The notes: generated by a model from the letters alone, not told the origin. A stretch of DNA of 64,000 bases from DYJE01 sp964637565 (GCA_964637565.1 CAZWTY010000007.1:10369-74368), one strand, 5' to 3'; shown: positions 25,209 through 34,585, numbered from the stretch's first letter. Program-made: numbers and translations.

Positions 25209-26822
25209 TCAGAGTTTTTCGAACCGTTTGAAGAAATTGTGACCCTTGTCGTCCACAAGAATGAAGGCGGGAAAATCCTTGACCGTGATCATGTAAACCG
25301 CCTCCATTCCAAGGTCCGCGTGGTCGACCACCTCGACCCGGGTGATGCAGTCTTTGCCCAGACGCGCCCCGGGACCTCCGATGGAACCCAGGTAGAATCC
25401 CCCGTAAGTCCTGCACGATTCGGTGACGCTGTCCGACCGGTTGCCTTTGGCCAGCATGACCAGGGACGCCCCGTGTTTCTGGAAAAGGGGAACGTACACG
25501 TCCATGCGGGCCGCCGTCGTGGGACCGAAGGAACCGGAAGGGTGGCCTTCCGGGGTCTTGGCCGGACCTGCGTAATAAACGATATGGTTTTTCATGTAGT
25601 CGGGGAGGGGGATTCCCCGGTCAAGATCGTCTTTGAGCCGGGCGTGGGCCATGTCACGGGCCACCACGATACGGCCGGACAGCAAAAGGGGCGTTTCCAC
25701 GGGATACCTGGACAGTTCGGCCCGGATCTGGTCCATGGGCCGGTTCAGGTCAAGGGGAACGGCTTTGTCCTGGGCAATGTCGATTTCCGGAAGGTAACGG
25801 GCCGGGTCTGTTTCGAGCTGTTCCAGGAAAATGCCGTTTCGCGTGATTTTCCCTTTGATGTTCCGGTCCGCGCTGCAACTCACCCCGAGACCCACGGGGC
25901 AGGAGGCCCCGTGACGGGGAAGGCGGATCACCCGGGCGTCGAGGCAGAAGTGTCTGCCCCCGAACTGGGCTCCGATTCCCAAATTCCTCGAGATATCCAT
26001 CACGTCCTGTTCCAGGTCCCTGTCCCTGAAGGCACAGGCACCTTCGCCGCCTTGGGATGGCAGGCCGTCAAGGTAGCCGGCTGTGGCCAGTTTGACGGTT
26101 TTGAGCGTCATTTCAGCCGAGGTTCCGCCGATGACAAAGGCGATGTGGTAGGGAGGGCAGGCGGCTGTCCCTAAGCTGATCATTTTTTTTTTCATGAAAC
26201 GCTTCAGGTTATCGGGCGTGAGCAGGGCTTTGGTTTCCTGGTACAAAAAGGTCTTGTTGGCTGAGCCTCCGCCTTTGGCGATGAAAAGGAACTGGTACTC
26301 GTCGCCGGGTACGGCCTGGATGTCAACCTGGGCCGGAAGGTTGTCACCGGTGTTTTTTTCCTGGAACATGGTGAGGGCCCTGTTCTGGCTGTATCTCAGG
26401 TTGTTTGTCCTGTAAGCGGAGAACACGCCTTTTGAAATGGCTTCTTCGTCTTTGACCCCGGTCCAGACCTGCTGCCCTTTTTTGGCCATGATAATGGCGG
26501 TGCCGGTGTCCTGGCACATGGGGAACTGGCCTTCGGCGGAAATCACGGCGTTCTTGATCATCTCAAGGGCCACGAAACGGTCGTTGAACGTGGCCTCAGG
26601 ATCTTTGAGGATGGCGGAAACCAGATCGAGATGGGAAGACCGAAGCAGGTGGGACACATCCCTGAACGCTTCCCGGGCGATGAGGGAAAGACCTTCGGGT
26701 TCGACTTTCAGGATATCATGACCTTCCCATTGTGACAGGGCGACGTGGTTTTCCGTGAGTTTCCGATATTCGGTCCTGTCTTCGGAAAGAGGAAACAGAT
26801 CCACATAAACGAAATCATCCAT
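25209..26822 (-). CDS. Class I fumarate hydratase (iron-sulfur)
   Basis: This 537-residue single-chain fumarase has the alpha domain and the C-terminal beta domain fused, as in FumA/FumB. Cys ligands of the [4Fe-4S] cluster are in FPMCQDTGT, AACPPYHIA or nearby, and GVSCSAD. The signature HPSGSFGPTTAARMD lies in the beta domain. It interconverts fumarate and malate and is oxygen-sensitive, as expected in an anaerobe. The next gene upstream on the same strand is PBP1B, 45 bp away. Confidence 0.94.
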   Translation of the reverse strand: MDDFVYVDLFPLSEDRTEYRKLTENHVALSQWEGHDILKVEPEGLSLIAREAFRDVSHLLRSSHLDLVSAILKDPEATFNDRFVALEMIKNAVISAEGQFPMCQDTGTAIIMAKKGQQVWTGVKDEEAISKGVFSAYRTNNLRYSQNRALTMFQEKNTGDNLPAQVDIQAVPGDEYQFLFIAKGGGSANKTFLYQETKALLTPDNLKRFMKKKMISLGTAACPPYHIAFVIGGTSAEMTLKTVKLATAGYLDGLPSQGGEGACAFRDRDLEQDVMDISRNLGIGAQFGGRHFCLDARVIRLPRHGASCPVGLGVSCSADRNIKGKITRNGIFLEQLETDPARYLPEIDIAQDKAVPLDLNRPMDQIRAELSRYPVETPLLLSGRIVVARDMAHARLKDDLDRGIPLPDYMKNHIVYYAGPAKTPEGHPSGSFGPTTAARMDVYVPLFQKHGASLVMLAKGNRSDSVTESCRTYGGFYLGSIGGPGARLGKDCITRVEVVDHADLGMEAVYMITVKDFPAFILVDDKGHNFFKRFEKL

Positions 26823-26839
26823 GGCGTTTACTCCCTTGC

Positions 26840-26860
26840 CCCGGACTTTGAGGGTCCGGG
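26840..26860 (-). terminator. Small hairpin between PBP1B and fumarase genes
   Basis: The arms CCCGGAC and GTCCGGG (7 bp) enclose 7 bases in the 45-bp gap. No T-run follows on the minus strand, so termination would be weak. Confidence 0.3.
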
Positions 26861-26867
26861 TGGTCCA

Positions 26868-29186
26868 TTATTCGAACAACTCTTCAAAATCCTCGAAATC
26901 GAACTCTTCGATTTCTTCGATAATTTTCTTGACCCGGCTTTGCGTGTGCTGGTCACAGGCTTCTTCGGGCTTGTTCTCTTCGAGGAAGTACTCCGAATAC
27001 GTGTCAGGGCAGTGGGGCGTGGCGATTTTACGGGTCTGGCGGCAGATGTTCAGCTTGACCACTCCCGGAGGTACGGGAAAGGGGCTTTTGGTGATGTAAT
27101 CGGGCATGGCCTTGATGAGGTCCGCAAAAATGGGAATGGCAGCACCGGACCCTGTGGCGTCGATGGAATCCCCGTTGTCGAATCCCACCCAGACAAGGGC
27201 CAGGATGTCCGGGGTGTAGCCCACGAACCAGGCGTCTTTGTATCCGTTGGTGGTTCCGGTTTTTCCGGCGATGGGGAAGTTGATGCCGTAACGGCCCAGG
27301 GTTTTGGCTGTCCCTGTCTTGGTCACCGATTCGAGCATGGACGTGATGAGGTAGGCCTTGGCCGGAGAAATCACGGGGGTGTTGTCCAGGTATTTCCTCA
27401 TGAGGATATGGCCGTTTTCGTCCACCACGTCTTTCAGGGGCAGGGCCGTGGGAACCACGCCTTCGGCGGCGAAAGCGCAATACGCGCTGGCCAGTTCCAG
27501 GGGAATCACTTCGAAGGCCCCCAAGGCGATGGAGGCGTAGGGGTAGACTTCCGTGGAGAATTTAAACGCCTTGACACCTTCAGCCACGTTGCCGGGTCCT
27601 CCTGTGACCACCATGTCCACGGCGGCCCTGTTGCAGGACATCCGGAGCATTTCACGCACAGTCATGTTTTTTTCGGGATGGACCACGTAGTTGTTCGGGG
27701 TCCAGGCGGCTCCGTTGATCATGTAGCTCATCTCGGCGTTGGACAGAAGGTCCGAAGGCTTGTACATATCAAGGAGCGTTGCGACCATGAAGGGCTTGAA
27801 ACAGCTTCCGGACTGGCGCTTGGCCTGGGTGATCCGGTTGAACTGACTGTACTTGTAGTTCCGGCCGCCCACCATGGCCAGGATATTTCCCGTTCGCGGC
27901 TCCATGACCACGATGGCTCCCTGGAGCTTTTCGCTGTCGGTGAAACGCTGGAGTTCGGGGTTGTTTTCCTCCATTTTTTTCAGGCCCTTTTCCAGGGCTT
28001 CTTCGGCGGCTTTCTGGACGTCCATGTCCAGGGTGCTGTAGATGGAAAAACTTAAGCTGGAAATGGCCGATTCCGGATAAAGCTCGTTCAACTGGGATGA
28101 AATGAAATCCATGAAATACGGGGCCACCGGATCTTTCTTCTGGATACCCACCGTGGTGATGGGTTCGTTCAGGGCCTGCCTGAGCTGGGAGTCGTCGATC
28201 CATTTTTTCTTGTGCATGGCGTAGAGGACCAGGTCCCGGCGGATTTTGCATTTTTCGATGTTGGAGTAGGGGGAGTACTTGTTGGGCGCTTTGATCAGTC
28301 CCGCTAAAACAGCGGATTCCGAAATCGTCAGGTTTTCCACTTCCTTTCCGAAGTAGAAATTGGCCGCCTCACCCACGCCGTTGATGGAGATCGACGCTTT
28401 CTGGCCGAAGTAGATTTCGTTCAGATAGATTTCAAGAATGTCTTCCTTGCTGTACTTCAGCTCGATGGCAAGGGAGATCAAAAGTTCGTTGAGCTTCCGG
28501 CGGATGGTCCTTTCAGGGGACAGGAAATAGTTTTTCGAAAGCTGCTGGGTCAGGGTGGAGCCGCCCTGCTGGACGTAACCGGCTCTTAAATTCACGTAAA
28601 GCGCGCGTGTGATGCCGATGGGGTCTATCCCGAGGTGGGAGAAGAATCGCCCGTCTTCCGCGGCCAGGACCGCATGGATCATATGTTTGGGAACGTGTTT
28701 GATGGAGATGATTTTCCTGAGCTCACGTTCGTTTCCGAAATACTGCATCACCAGTTCAGGATCGAGTTCCACCACGTTAACTTCTTCTTTTGTGTCGAGG
28801 TGTTCAATCTTCCGGATGGTTTTATTTCTGATTTGGACCAGGGCGGGGAATCCGGGTCTCGCGTTTCCGGGAAGCTGAAGATCTCGAAAGAAGATTTCGA
28901 TTCCGTTGTTTACCGGATGAAAATCCCCCTGTTTTTCAGGCTGATCGTCCACGGGCTTGTATTCAAGCCGGAGCAGCTTGGCTTCCAGATCGTCAGCGCT
29001 GATTTTTTTTTCGGGAAACAGCAGGGTTACGTCGGAATAGACAGACGAGGGGAGCTTCCATTTCCTTCCGGAAAAGCGTTTTTCAATACCGCTTGAAAGA
29101 TGCCAGCAATAGGCCAGGATGATGACAATGATGGTGATCAGAACACAACCCAGGCCGATCGCCGTTTTTTTCAGTATGGATACCAT
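26868..29186 (-). CDS. mrcB: Bifunctional penicillin-binding protein 1B (glycosyltransferase/transpeptidase)
   Basis: The protein has 772 residues: an N-terminal membrane anchor (about 7-27), then a UB2H-like region (SSVYSDVTLLFPEKKI). The GT51 glycosyltransferase has AAEDGRFFSHLGID and QQGGSTLTQQLSKN. The transpeptidase has SGSCFKPF (Ser-x-x-Lys), a Ser-x-Asn-type SCNR site, and KTGTTNGYKDAW. The acidic tail is rich in Glu, Asp and Phe. It polymerises and cross-links peptidoglycan in the periplasm. The UB2H region favours PBP1B over PBP1A and would bind an LpoB-like activator. Confidence 0.92.
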   Translation of the reverse strand: MVSILKKTAIGLGCVLITIIVIILAYCWHLSSGIEKRFSGRKWKLPSSVYSDVTLLFPEKKISADDLEAKLLRLEYKPVDDQPEKQGDFHPVNNGIEIFFRDLQLPGNARPGFPALVQIRNKTIRKIEHLDTKEEVNVVELDPELVMQYFGNERELRKIISIKHVPKHMIHAVLAAEDGRFFSHLGIDPIGITRALYVNLRAGYVQQGGSTLTQQLSKNYFLSPERTIRRKLNELLISLAIELKYSKEDILEIYLNEIYFGQKASISINGVGEAANFYFGKEVENLTISESAVLAGLIKAPNKYSPYSNIEKCKIRRDLVLYAMHKKKWIDDSQLRQALNEPITTVGIQKKDPVAPYFMDFISSQLNELYPESAISSLSFSIYSTLDMDVQKAAEEALEKGLKKMEENNPELQRFTDSEKLQGAIVVMEPRTGNILAMVGGRNYKYSQFNRITQAKRQSGSCFKPFMVATLLDMYKPSDLLSNAEMSYMINGAAWTPNNYVVHPEKNMTVREMLRMSCNRAAVDMVVTGGPGNVAEGVKAFKFSTEVYPYASIALGAFEVIPLELASAYCAFAAEGVVPTALPLKDVVDENGHILMRKYLDNTPVISPAKAYLITSMLESVTKTGTAKTLGRYGINFPIAGKTGTTNGYKDAWFVGYTPDILALVWVGFDNGDSIDATGSGAAIPIFADLIKAMPDYITKSPFPVPPGVVKLNICRQTRKIATPHCPDTYSEYFLEENKPEEACDQHTQSRVKKIIEEIEEFDFEDFEELFE

Positions 29187-29562
29187 GATGCTCTATCTTA
29201 AGGATTCATTCATGAATTCTTTAAAACCGCGATGGATCGCCGGATGAATTCTGTCAAAAACAACGGGACATACCTTATTACATTTGGATTTGAAAAAAAA
29301 TAAAAATATCCGGAAAAGAGGGGTGTATTTTTTCAGGCTGTAAACGGTGAAACGGCATATGGAAAAATCGGGAGAAAAAAAATCAAGCCGTTCGGAGGCG
29401 AACTATGGCAGTAGACCCTCACTGAACGGCTTGCCGGGGGCGCGAATGACTGCCATCATCGGCCACACCTTGATCTCTATATTAATGATGTTGGCCTTAT
29501 GGGTCAAGAAGGTTTTTTCCGGAACCCCATTTAAATTATATCCGTGACCTGAAATTGCTGTC
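29187..29562. other. Non-coding region with a long-loop hairpin
   Basis: No supported gene; a 66-codon open frame has no family resemblance. 10-bp arms CAAGCCGTTC (29384-29393) and GAACGGCTTG (29424-29433) pair around a 30-bp loop. The first part is AT-rich and likely holds the PBP1B promoter. Confidence 0.45.
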
Positions 29563-29591
29563 TTGACAAGAATCCCGTGAGCACGTATAAG
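29563..29591 (+). promoter_or_regulatory. Sigma-70 promoter of tRNA-Leu
   Basis: TTGACA (29563-29568), a 17-bp spacer and TATAAG (29586-29591) make a near-consensus promoter, 66 bp before the tRNA. Confidence 0.8.
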
Positions 29592-29657
29592 TCCAGGGTT
29601 TAACCGCTCAATTCAATTCGGTTTTCAATGTCCTTGAGACTCGATACCCGAAATTTT

Positions 29658-29742
29658 GCCGAAGTGGTGGAATTGGTAGACACGCTAGACTTAGGATCTA
29701 GTGCCGCAAGGCGTGGGGGTTCAAGTCCCTTCTTCGGTACCA
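29658..29742 (+). tRNA. tRNA-Leu (anticodon UAG)
   Basis: 85 nt including encoded CCA. The acceptor GCCGAAG pairs with CTTCGGT. The anticodon stem CTAGA/TCTAG encloses the loop CTTAGGA with anticodon TAG. The long variable arm is the class II type expected for Leu, and GGTTCAAGTCC makes the T arm. Its 3' part is the attachment site of the island that follows. Confidence 0.95.
29688..29741 (+). repeat. Attachment-site copy inside tRNA-Leu (left end of island)
   Basis: The last 41 bases before the terminal A (29701-29741) recur exactly at 34793-34833. The match extends upstream by GACTTAGG after five differing bases, 54 bp in all. Integrases of the tyrosine family commonly use tRNA 3' ends this way. 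Confidence 0.85.
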
Positions 29743-29748
29743 ATAATG

Positions 29749-29788
29749 AAAACGGGGTTTTACGGTTTTAACCGTGAAACCCCGTTTT
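29749..29788 (+). terminator. Intrinsic terminator after tRNA-Leu
   Basis: AAAACGGGGTTTTACGG pairs with CCGTGAAACCCCGTTTT around a short loop, ending in T4. It lies 7 bp past the tRNA. Confidence 0.8.
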
Positions 29789-29983
29789 GATTTGGTGGGC
29801 GAAATGAAGGGCAAATTTCCATATAATCTACTGGCGGCTGATGTTACCGAGTCGTTCCACAAGGTCGATCCCGTCTGTCACGGTCTTTTCCTTACCGTCT
29901 TGATGAATCACGAAACATCATCTCTTTAGGTAGGCATCAGCCAATGCCGGTTCGTGTTGGTCCGGTGGGTCCACTCAAGCACT

Positions 29984-30829
29984 CTAATAATCGTACCACC
30001 CTTTTCCGGCTTTCCTGCCTATCCGCCCGGCGTCCAGGTGTTCGCGGAAGATGCCGGGGGCTTTGAAGCGGTCGCCGTAGGCGTCATTCAGGATATCAAA
30101 AACTTTAGATAGAAGGTCGAGGCTTATGTTGTCGCTGAGACGGAAGGGGCCGACCGGATGGCCGAGACCGAGCATGCAGGCTGTGTCAATATCCTCGATG
30201 GTTGCGACGCCTTCATCTAAAAGCCTGTATGCTTCATTCATCATGGCGAGCAGGATCCGGTTGACCACAAACCCCTCCACGTTCCGGACCTTGACCGGTT
30301 TTTTGCCGATCGCCTCGCAGAACGCTAAGGACATGTCCACAGTTTCCTGGGCGGTCATGAGGCCGGGGATCACTTCAACGAGTTTCATGATCGATGCGGG
30401 TGAGAAAAAGTGCAGCCCAATGAACCTTTCGGGCCGCGCGGCTGAGGCCAGTTTAGTGATTGAAATGGACGAGGTGTTTGATGCGAAAAGACAATCCGGT
30501 TTGCAGACGGCATGGAGTTCTTTGAAGAGATTCTGTTTGATATCGATTACTTCAAGAATGGCTTCTATGACGATATCAACGTCTTCAAAACCTGCGTTTG
30601 ATGCCTGTGGGGTTACTCGCCCTAAAATCGCCTCTTTTTCCGATGCGTCGAGTTTTCCCTTTTCGACCGATTTGGAAAGGATTTTATCGATCGTCTTTTT
30701 GCCATTTTCGGCAAGTTCCTGGCTGATCTCCTTCATCAGAACATCCATCCCCGCCGTTGCACAGCAGAGTGCAATTTCAGCCCCCATCATCCCGGCACCC
30801 ACAACGCCGACCTTTTTAATCGCAACCAT
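29984..30829 (-). CDS. 3-hydroxybutyryl-CoA / 3-hydroxyacyl-CoA dehydrogenase
   Basis: The protein has 281 residues from ATG 30829, preceded by AGGGGAAAA. The NAD site is VGVVGAGMMGAEIALCC. Catalytic features are NTSSISITKLAS, HFFSPASIMKLVEVIPG (His of the active site) and EGFVVNRILLAMMNEA. It oxidises (S)-3-hydroxyacyl-CoA with NAD(P)+, in butyrate, PHB or beta-oxidation routes. It stands alone here, without thiolase or crotonase. A perfect 12-bp palindrome 62 bp upstream may be its operator. Confidence 0.92.
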   Translation of the reverse strand: MVAIKKVGVVGAGMMGAEIALCCATAGMDVLMKEISQELAENGKKTIDKILSKSVEKGKLDASEKEAILGRVTPQASNAGFEDVDIVIEAILEVIDIKQNLFKELHAVCKPDCLFASNTSSISITKLASAARPERFIGLHFFSPASIMKLVEVIPGLMTAQETVDMSLAFCEAIGKKPVKVRNVEGFVVNRILLAMMNEAYRLLDEGVATIEDIDTACMLGLGHPVGPFRLSDNISLDLLSKVFDILNDAYGDRFKAPGIFREHLDAGRIGRKAGKGWYDY

Positions 30830-30890
30830 AATTTTCCCCTTTTTGGACGTATTAGCCGGAACCTCCGGCACAATGATATTTTGTGTTAAC

Positions 30891-30902
30891 GTTTACGTAA
30901 AC
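30891..30902. promoter_or_regulatory. Palindrome GTTTACGTAAAC, likely operator of the Hbd gene
   Basis: A perfect 12-bp palindrome overlaps a second half-site (GTTAAC just beside it), 62 bp before the Hbd start. TTTACGTAAA-like sites are used by regulators of fatty-acid and branched-chain acyl-CoA breakdown (TetR and MerR families), which fits the gene. The regulator is not in the window. Confidence 0.45.
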
Positions 30903-31194
30903 ATTAAAGATCTGTCAATACAATACAAGCCATTCAGGAAAAAATTAAAGTACAATTGGAGGACAGTTCAATGATTACATTACAGCTTTATTGAAACTTC
31001 CAAAGCTAACAAACTTAAGCCCTGTTCATAAGTATTCATCAACACACTGAGGACCACCGAACCCGGTCCTGTTCATCAGCGATGACACCGTGTGGGATTG
31101 AAGGTCTGTTACGCAGCCTTCGGCCAGGATCAGGCAGCGGCGGCATTCAAAGGCCAGAGCCTGGGCACGATTGAAATTGAAGCCCCCTGGTTCA
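30903..31194. other. Island spacer with possible coding remnant
   Basis: There is no intact gene. On the minus strand about 31034-31180 reads as an open stretch ending in CVDEYL and a stop, with a Cys-rich segment (FECRRCLILAEGC), which may be the tail of a lost gene. I cannot assign it. Confidence 0.3.
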
Positions 31195-31410
31195 TCACTT
31201 CAGAGTCATCCTGACAAACCTGGGATGGTAGATATTGCCATAGGTCCAGTTCTGGGCGTTGTCAAAGGAATTGACATTGTAACTCACAAGGATCTCTCCC
31301 TTGGGAGACAGATGGGGATGGGCTTTGGCACCATAGGTGAACACATTGCCTGTTGGGTCCGATGCGGGTTCAGGTGTCTGGTAAAAAAACACCGGGTCTG
31401 AAAAAACCAC
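31195..31410 (-). pseudogene. C-terminal remnant of a DUF4185-like secreted protein
   Basis: A 71-codon stretch ends in AKAHPHLSPKGEILVSYNVN and YHPRFVRMTLK, the look of the C-terminus of DUF4185-type (five-bladed propeller) extracellular proteins. The N-terminal several hundred residues are missing and nothing upstream continues the frame. It marks decay inside the island. Confidence 0.45.
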
Positions 31411-31632
31411 ATAGCGGAGAAGCAGGCGTCAACAGACATTTTTCAATTGACCTGGCGGATGGCACGCGATAGGCGTTAAGGGTTTTTTGGGCATTGCCAT
31501 GAAACTTCAGGGTCTACAGTTGTTATTGATAAAGCTTGTCAAATCGGTTCAGTTCTGATTGATTCTTTACGCTGACTTTTAACGCCGGAGACGTGTACGT
31601 TCGACCGGTATTAATATAGGAGTTATCCCCCC

Positions 31633-32388
31633 ATGGACATGTGGAAATTTTTTGACATCACGCATCAGAACCACGTTCTCTGCAATCCGACAAATCTTGA
31701 GAAACTTGATCAACTTATAAATCTCCTTTCTCTGAAATCCGGGGCGCGGGTACTCGATATCGCCACCGGAAAGGGGGAGTTTCTTATCCGGATTGCACAA
31801 CGGTACCCTCACATCACAGGAACAGGCGTTGATTTGTCTCCCTATTTTATTGAAGATATCCGCAGGAAACATCAGGAACGCATACCGGATGCCCGGCTGC
31901 AATTCCTGGAAATGGACGGGGCCAGGTATGTCCCGGAAACTCTGGAGAGCTTTGATCTGGTATCCTGCATCGGGGCGAGCTGGATTTTTGGCGGGCATCG
32001 GGGGACCTTGGACGCACTCCGGAAGATGGCGGCGCAGAATAGCTGGATCGTCGTGGGCGAACCGTACTGGCGGTGTGAACCGGAAAGGGAATATCTGGAC
32101 GCGATCGAGGCGGCGCGGGACGAATTCGGAACCCATGATCAGAATGCCGAGGCCGGGCGGGAGTTTGGGCTGGAGCTTGTTTACACACTTGTGAGCAGCC
32201 AGGACGACTGGGACCGGTATGAAGGCTTGCAGTGGTTTGCAGCGGAAGCCTGGGCGAGTGACCATCGGGATGATCCGGATGTGGAGGCCGTGCTGAAACG
32301 GGTTCGTGAGGGTAAAAAAGCGTATCTGAAATGGGGCAGGGAAACCCTGGGCTGGTCGATTTATGTGTTCAGGAAGGGAGGAGTATAG
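31633..32388 (+). CDS. Class I SAM-dependent methyltransferase
   Basis: The protein has 251 residues with AGGAG about 12 bases before the ATG. Motif I is VLDIATGKGEFLIRIA, followed by TGVDLSPYF (acidic residue for the SAM ribose) and FDLVSCIGAS. The C-terminal part is rich in Trp, Tyr and charged residues (SSQDDWDRYEGLQWFAAEAW) and gives no clear substrate. It is followed 108 bp later by an acetyltransferase gene on the same strand. Small molecules are the likely substrates. Confidence 0.82.
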   Translation: MDMWKFFDITHQNHVLCNPTNLEKLDQLINLLSLKSGARVLDIATGKGEFLIRIAQRYPHITGTGVDLSPYFIEDIRRKHQERIPDARLQFLEMDGARYVPETLESFDLVSCIGASWIFGGHRGTLDALRKMAAQNSWIVVGEPYWRCEPEREYLDAIEAARDEFGTHDQNAEAGREFGLELVYTLVSSQDDWDRYEGLQWFAAEAWASDHRDDPDVEAVLKRVREGKKAYLKWGRETLGWSIYVFRKGGV

Positions 32389-32496
32389 GTCTGGCAAAAC
32401 CATGCAGACGGATGCGGGAAAACCTCTCGCCCGGATCTGGGCGGGAGCTTTGGATAACGTGCGTTTATGCTGTGAGAAAGCTTTGGGAGACAAGCC

Positions 32497-32988
32497 ATGG
32501 AACCCGTGTTGACAGCCTTGACGATGGATGACCGTGAATCCGTCATGGAAATGTTCAATTATTACATCGAAAACAGTTTTGCAGCCTATCCGGAAAAAAA
32601 ATTGCCGGATGAATTCTTTGATGCCCTTATGGGCGCGTGTAAGGGGTATCCGTCTGTGGCTGTACGGGATGAGTCGGGTACGTTGATCGGCTTTGGGATG
32701 CTTCGCGCATACAATCCTTTTCCAGCTTTTATAAAAACAGCCGAAATCACCTATTTTATCCGTCCCGGCTTTACGGGTCAGGGTATCGGAAAAACCCTTC
32801 TTGATGACCTTTGCGTCAAGGGCAGGAAAAAGGGAATCACAAACATTCTTGCCAGCATTTCTTCCCTGAACGAGGGCAGTCTCCGGTTTCATTTGAAACA
32901 CGGGTTCGCCGAGTGCGGCAGGTTTAAGGGGATAGGGCAAAAAAAGGGCAAAACGTTTGATGTGGTTTATTGCCAAAGGACGCTCTGA
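32497..32988 (+). CDS. GNAT N-acetyltransferase (MnaT/Pat-like)
   Basis: The protein has 163 residues. It follows the phosphinothricin/methionine-sulfone acetyltransferase type: MDDRESVMEMFNYYIENSFAAYPEK at the start, YFIRPGFTGQGIGKTLLDDL (acetyl-CoA-binding R/Q-x-x-G-x-G/A), and a C-terminal NEGSLRFHLKHGF. It probably acetylates an amino-acid-like amine. It is island-borne, beside a methyltransferase. Confidence 0.85.
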   Translation: MEPVLTALTMDDRESVMEMFNYYIENSFAAYPEKKLPDEFFDALMGACKGYPSVAVRDESGTLIGFGMLRAYNPFPAFIKTAEITYFIRPGFTGQGIGKTLLDDLCVKGRKKGITNILASISSLNEGSLRFHLKHGFAECGRFKGIGQKKGKTFDVVYCQRTL

Positions 32989-33283
32989 GGCTTCACCGAG
33001 GGTGGTTACGCCGCACATCATGGCCATGGATCCCCATTCCCGGCCCGGTTCAGGGGGCGGTGTGCAATGTGATGGAATCGGAAAATGAGCGGGACACTTC
33101 ATGTCACCAGCGGCGACATCGCGGGCGGCCGTCTGGCAACGTCAGGAATAGAAGGGCCCATACGGAACCTGGGAATCTGGCCTCGGACAAAGTTCTGTCC
33201 CGGTGCGTTTTTACGTTTGAGGGCATTGATGGGGAGTCCGGCTTGCATCTTTATGTCTGTCCGAGCCCGAGTCTATGGCCAGA

Positions 33284-34585
33284 CTAACCCTTTGAATCAA
33301 TATCGCAACAGAAAACCCTGGGGCCTTCGGAAGTTTCAAACATCATTGAAAGCGTTATGCAAATCGTCTCTCCTGTTATCGACATATAGGGCCGTGTCAC
33401 TTGAAGCTGATCCGGGTGAAGAACTGCACGCCGGAGGTAGTGTCTTCGGAACCAGTCAGCACTTCGTGCATCATGGAGTGGGGCAAATCTCATGTCTGCT
33501 TTATGAACCATATGAGGAGACAAGACCGTAGGGCCGATCTGGATGCCTGAAGGTTCAAGCATATAGCATCTGATCACAGATTCATGTCTGAAAAGATGAG
33601 CGCAGGCGTTATCAAGAGCTATATCCCGAACGAGTTCTTTGACGGTTTGGTAGAACAGTTTCCTGAAATCATGATATTTTGTCTTTGTTTCCGAATGGTT
33701 GCAAAATGTTGTCTTTTTGTAATGCTTGAAAAGTTTGTCAAAATCATGGGTGCACGAGGATACGGCTTCAAGATCGGTCGTTGGTTTTGCGAAAAAGTAT
33801 CCTTGAACAAAATCAACATCCGATTCGATGGCAATAATGGCCTGTTCTTCGGTTTCTATGCCTTCAACAAGAACAAGGGACCCGGACTGATGCAACAGAC
33901 TTACGATTCCCGGAAGCATCTGCCTGATTCTCGGTTGCTGGCCCGCACGTGTTATCATGCCTTGTTCAAGCTTGACGATATGTGGACGCATGGACCAGAC
34001 CCTTTCAAAATTTGAGTGCCCGGCTCCAAAGTCATCGACAGCGAGAAGGCATCCGGATTCCCTGTAATAATTGATGGATTCTTCAAGCGCTTTTGAATCG
34101 ACTTCCGGTTCTTCGACGAGCTCAACGACCACACGGTGTGGTGAGAACCCAACAGTTTCCAGCATGTTTCTGAAATAAGTGCCGAATTCATGCCCGTGAA
34201 TCATAACGTAAGGGGCGATATTCAGAAAAAGCCAGTTTATGTTATCTCCAGTTTTTATAAAATTTATGGTGTGAATGTATCGGCATAAGCGGTCAAGGAG
34301 AACAACGTTCCAGGGGTCCATGGTCCTCTGGAAAAGCATGGCAGGGCTTACAGGGTTTCCGGATTTATCTTTCGGTCTCACGAGGGCTTCATACCCGACA
34401 ATCCGTTTGTGTGCCAGGCTGAAAATTGGCTGAAACGCCGAATCCAGGATAAAGGAATTAAATTGCCCCAGAATTCGATCATGATGCTCAAAGGAATGAA
34501 GGGATATGGATTCAATGCCCAGATCTTTTACATTCTGTGTGTGGGAGTTGCGAGCTCTGTTTTCTGATCCGCCCATGGTATTCAT
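33284..34585 (-). CDS. EAL-domain protein with C-terminal sensory domain (YkuI-like)
   Basis: The protein has 433 residues. The EAL domain spans about 45-280 with GYEALVRP, NIAP, VELVEEP, DDFGAGHSN, EGIETEEQ and QGYFFAKP. Most residues for Mg2+ and cyclic di-GMP hydrolysis are present, but the usual Lys-x-Asp reads KLE here, and the expected Thr-Glu reads VEE. Activity may therefore be lowered, or the protein may only bind c-di-GMP. The C-terminal 150 residues look like the PAS/Cache-like partner domain of YkuI (SADWFRRHYLRRA, PYMSITGETICITLS). The start is 34585 or 34576. Confidence 0.82.
   Translation of the reverse strand: MNTMGGSENRARNSHTQNVKDLGIESISLHSFEHHDRILGQFNSFILDSAFQPIFSLAHKRIVGYEALVRPKDKSGNPVSPAMLFQRTMDPWNVVLLDRLCRYIHTINFIKTGDNINWLFLNIAPYVMIHGHEFGTYFRNMLETVGFSPHRVVVELVEEPEVDSKALEESINYYRESGCLLAVDDFGAGHSNFERVWSMRPHIVKLEQGMITRAGQQPRIRQMLPGIVSLLHQSGSLVLVEGIETEEQAIIAIESDVDFVQGYFFAKPTTDLEAVSSCTHDFDKLFKHYKKTTFCNHSETKTKYHDFRKLFYQTVKELVRDIALDNACAHLFRHESVIRCYMLEPSGIQIGPTVLSPHMVHKADMRFAPLHDARSADWFRRHYLRRAVLHPDQLQVTRPYMSITGETICITLSMMFETSEGPRVFCCDIDSKG

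Noticed and set aside
29347..29547. 66-codon gene before tRNA-Leu
   Set aside because: No convincing ribosome-binding site or family; it overlaps a hairpin.
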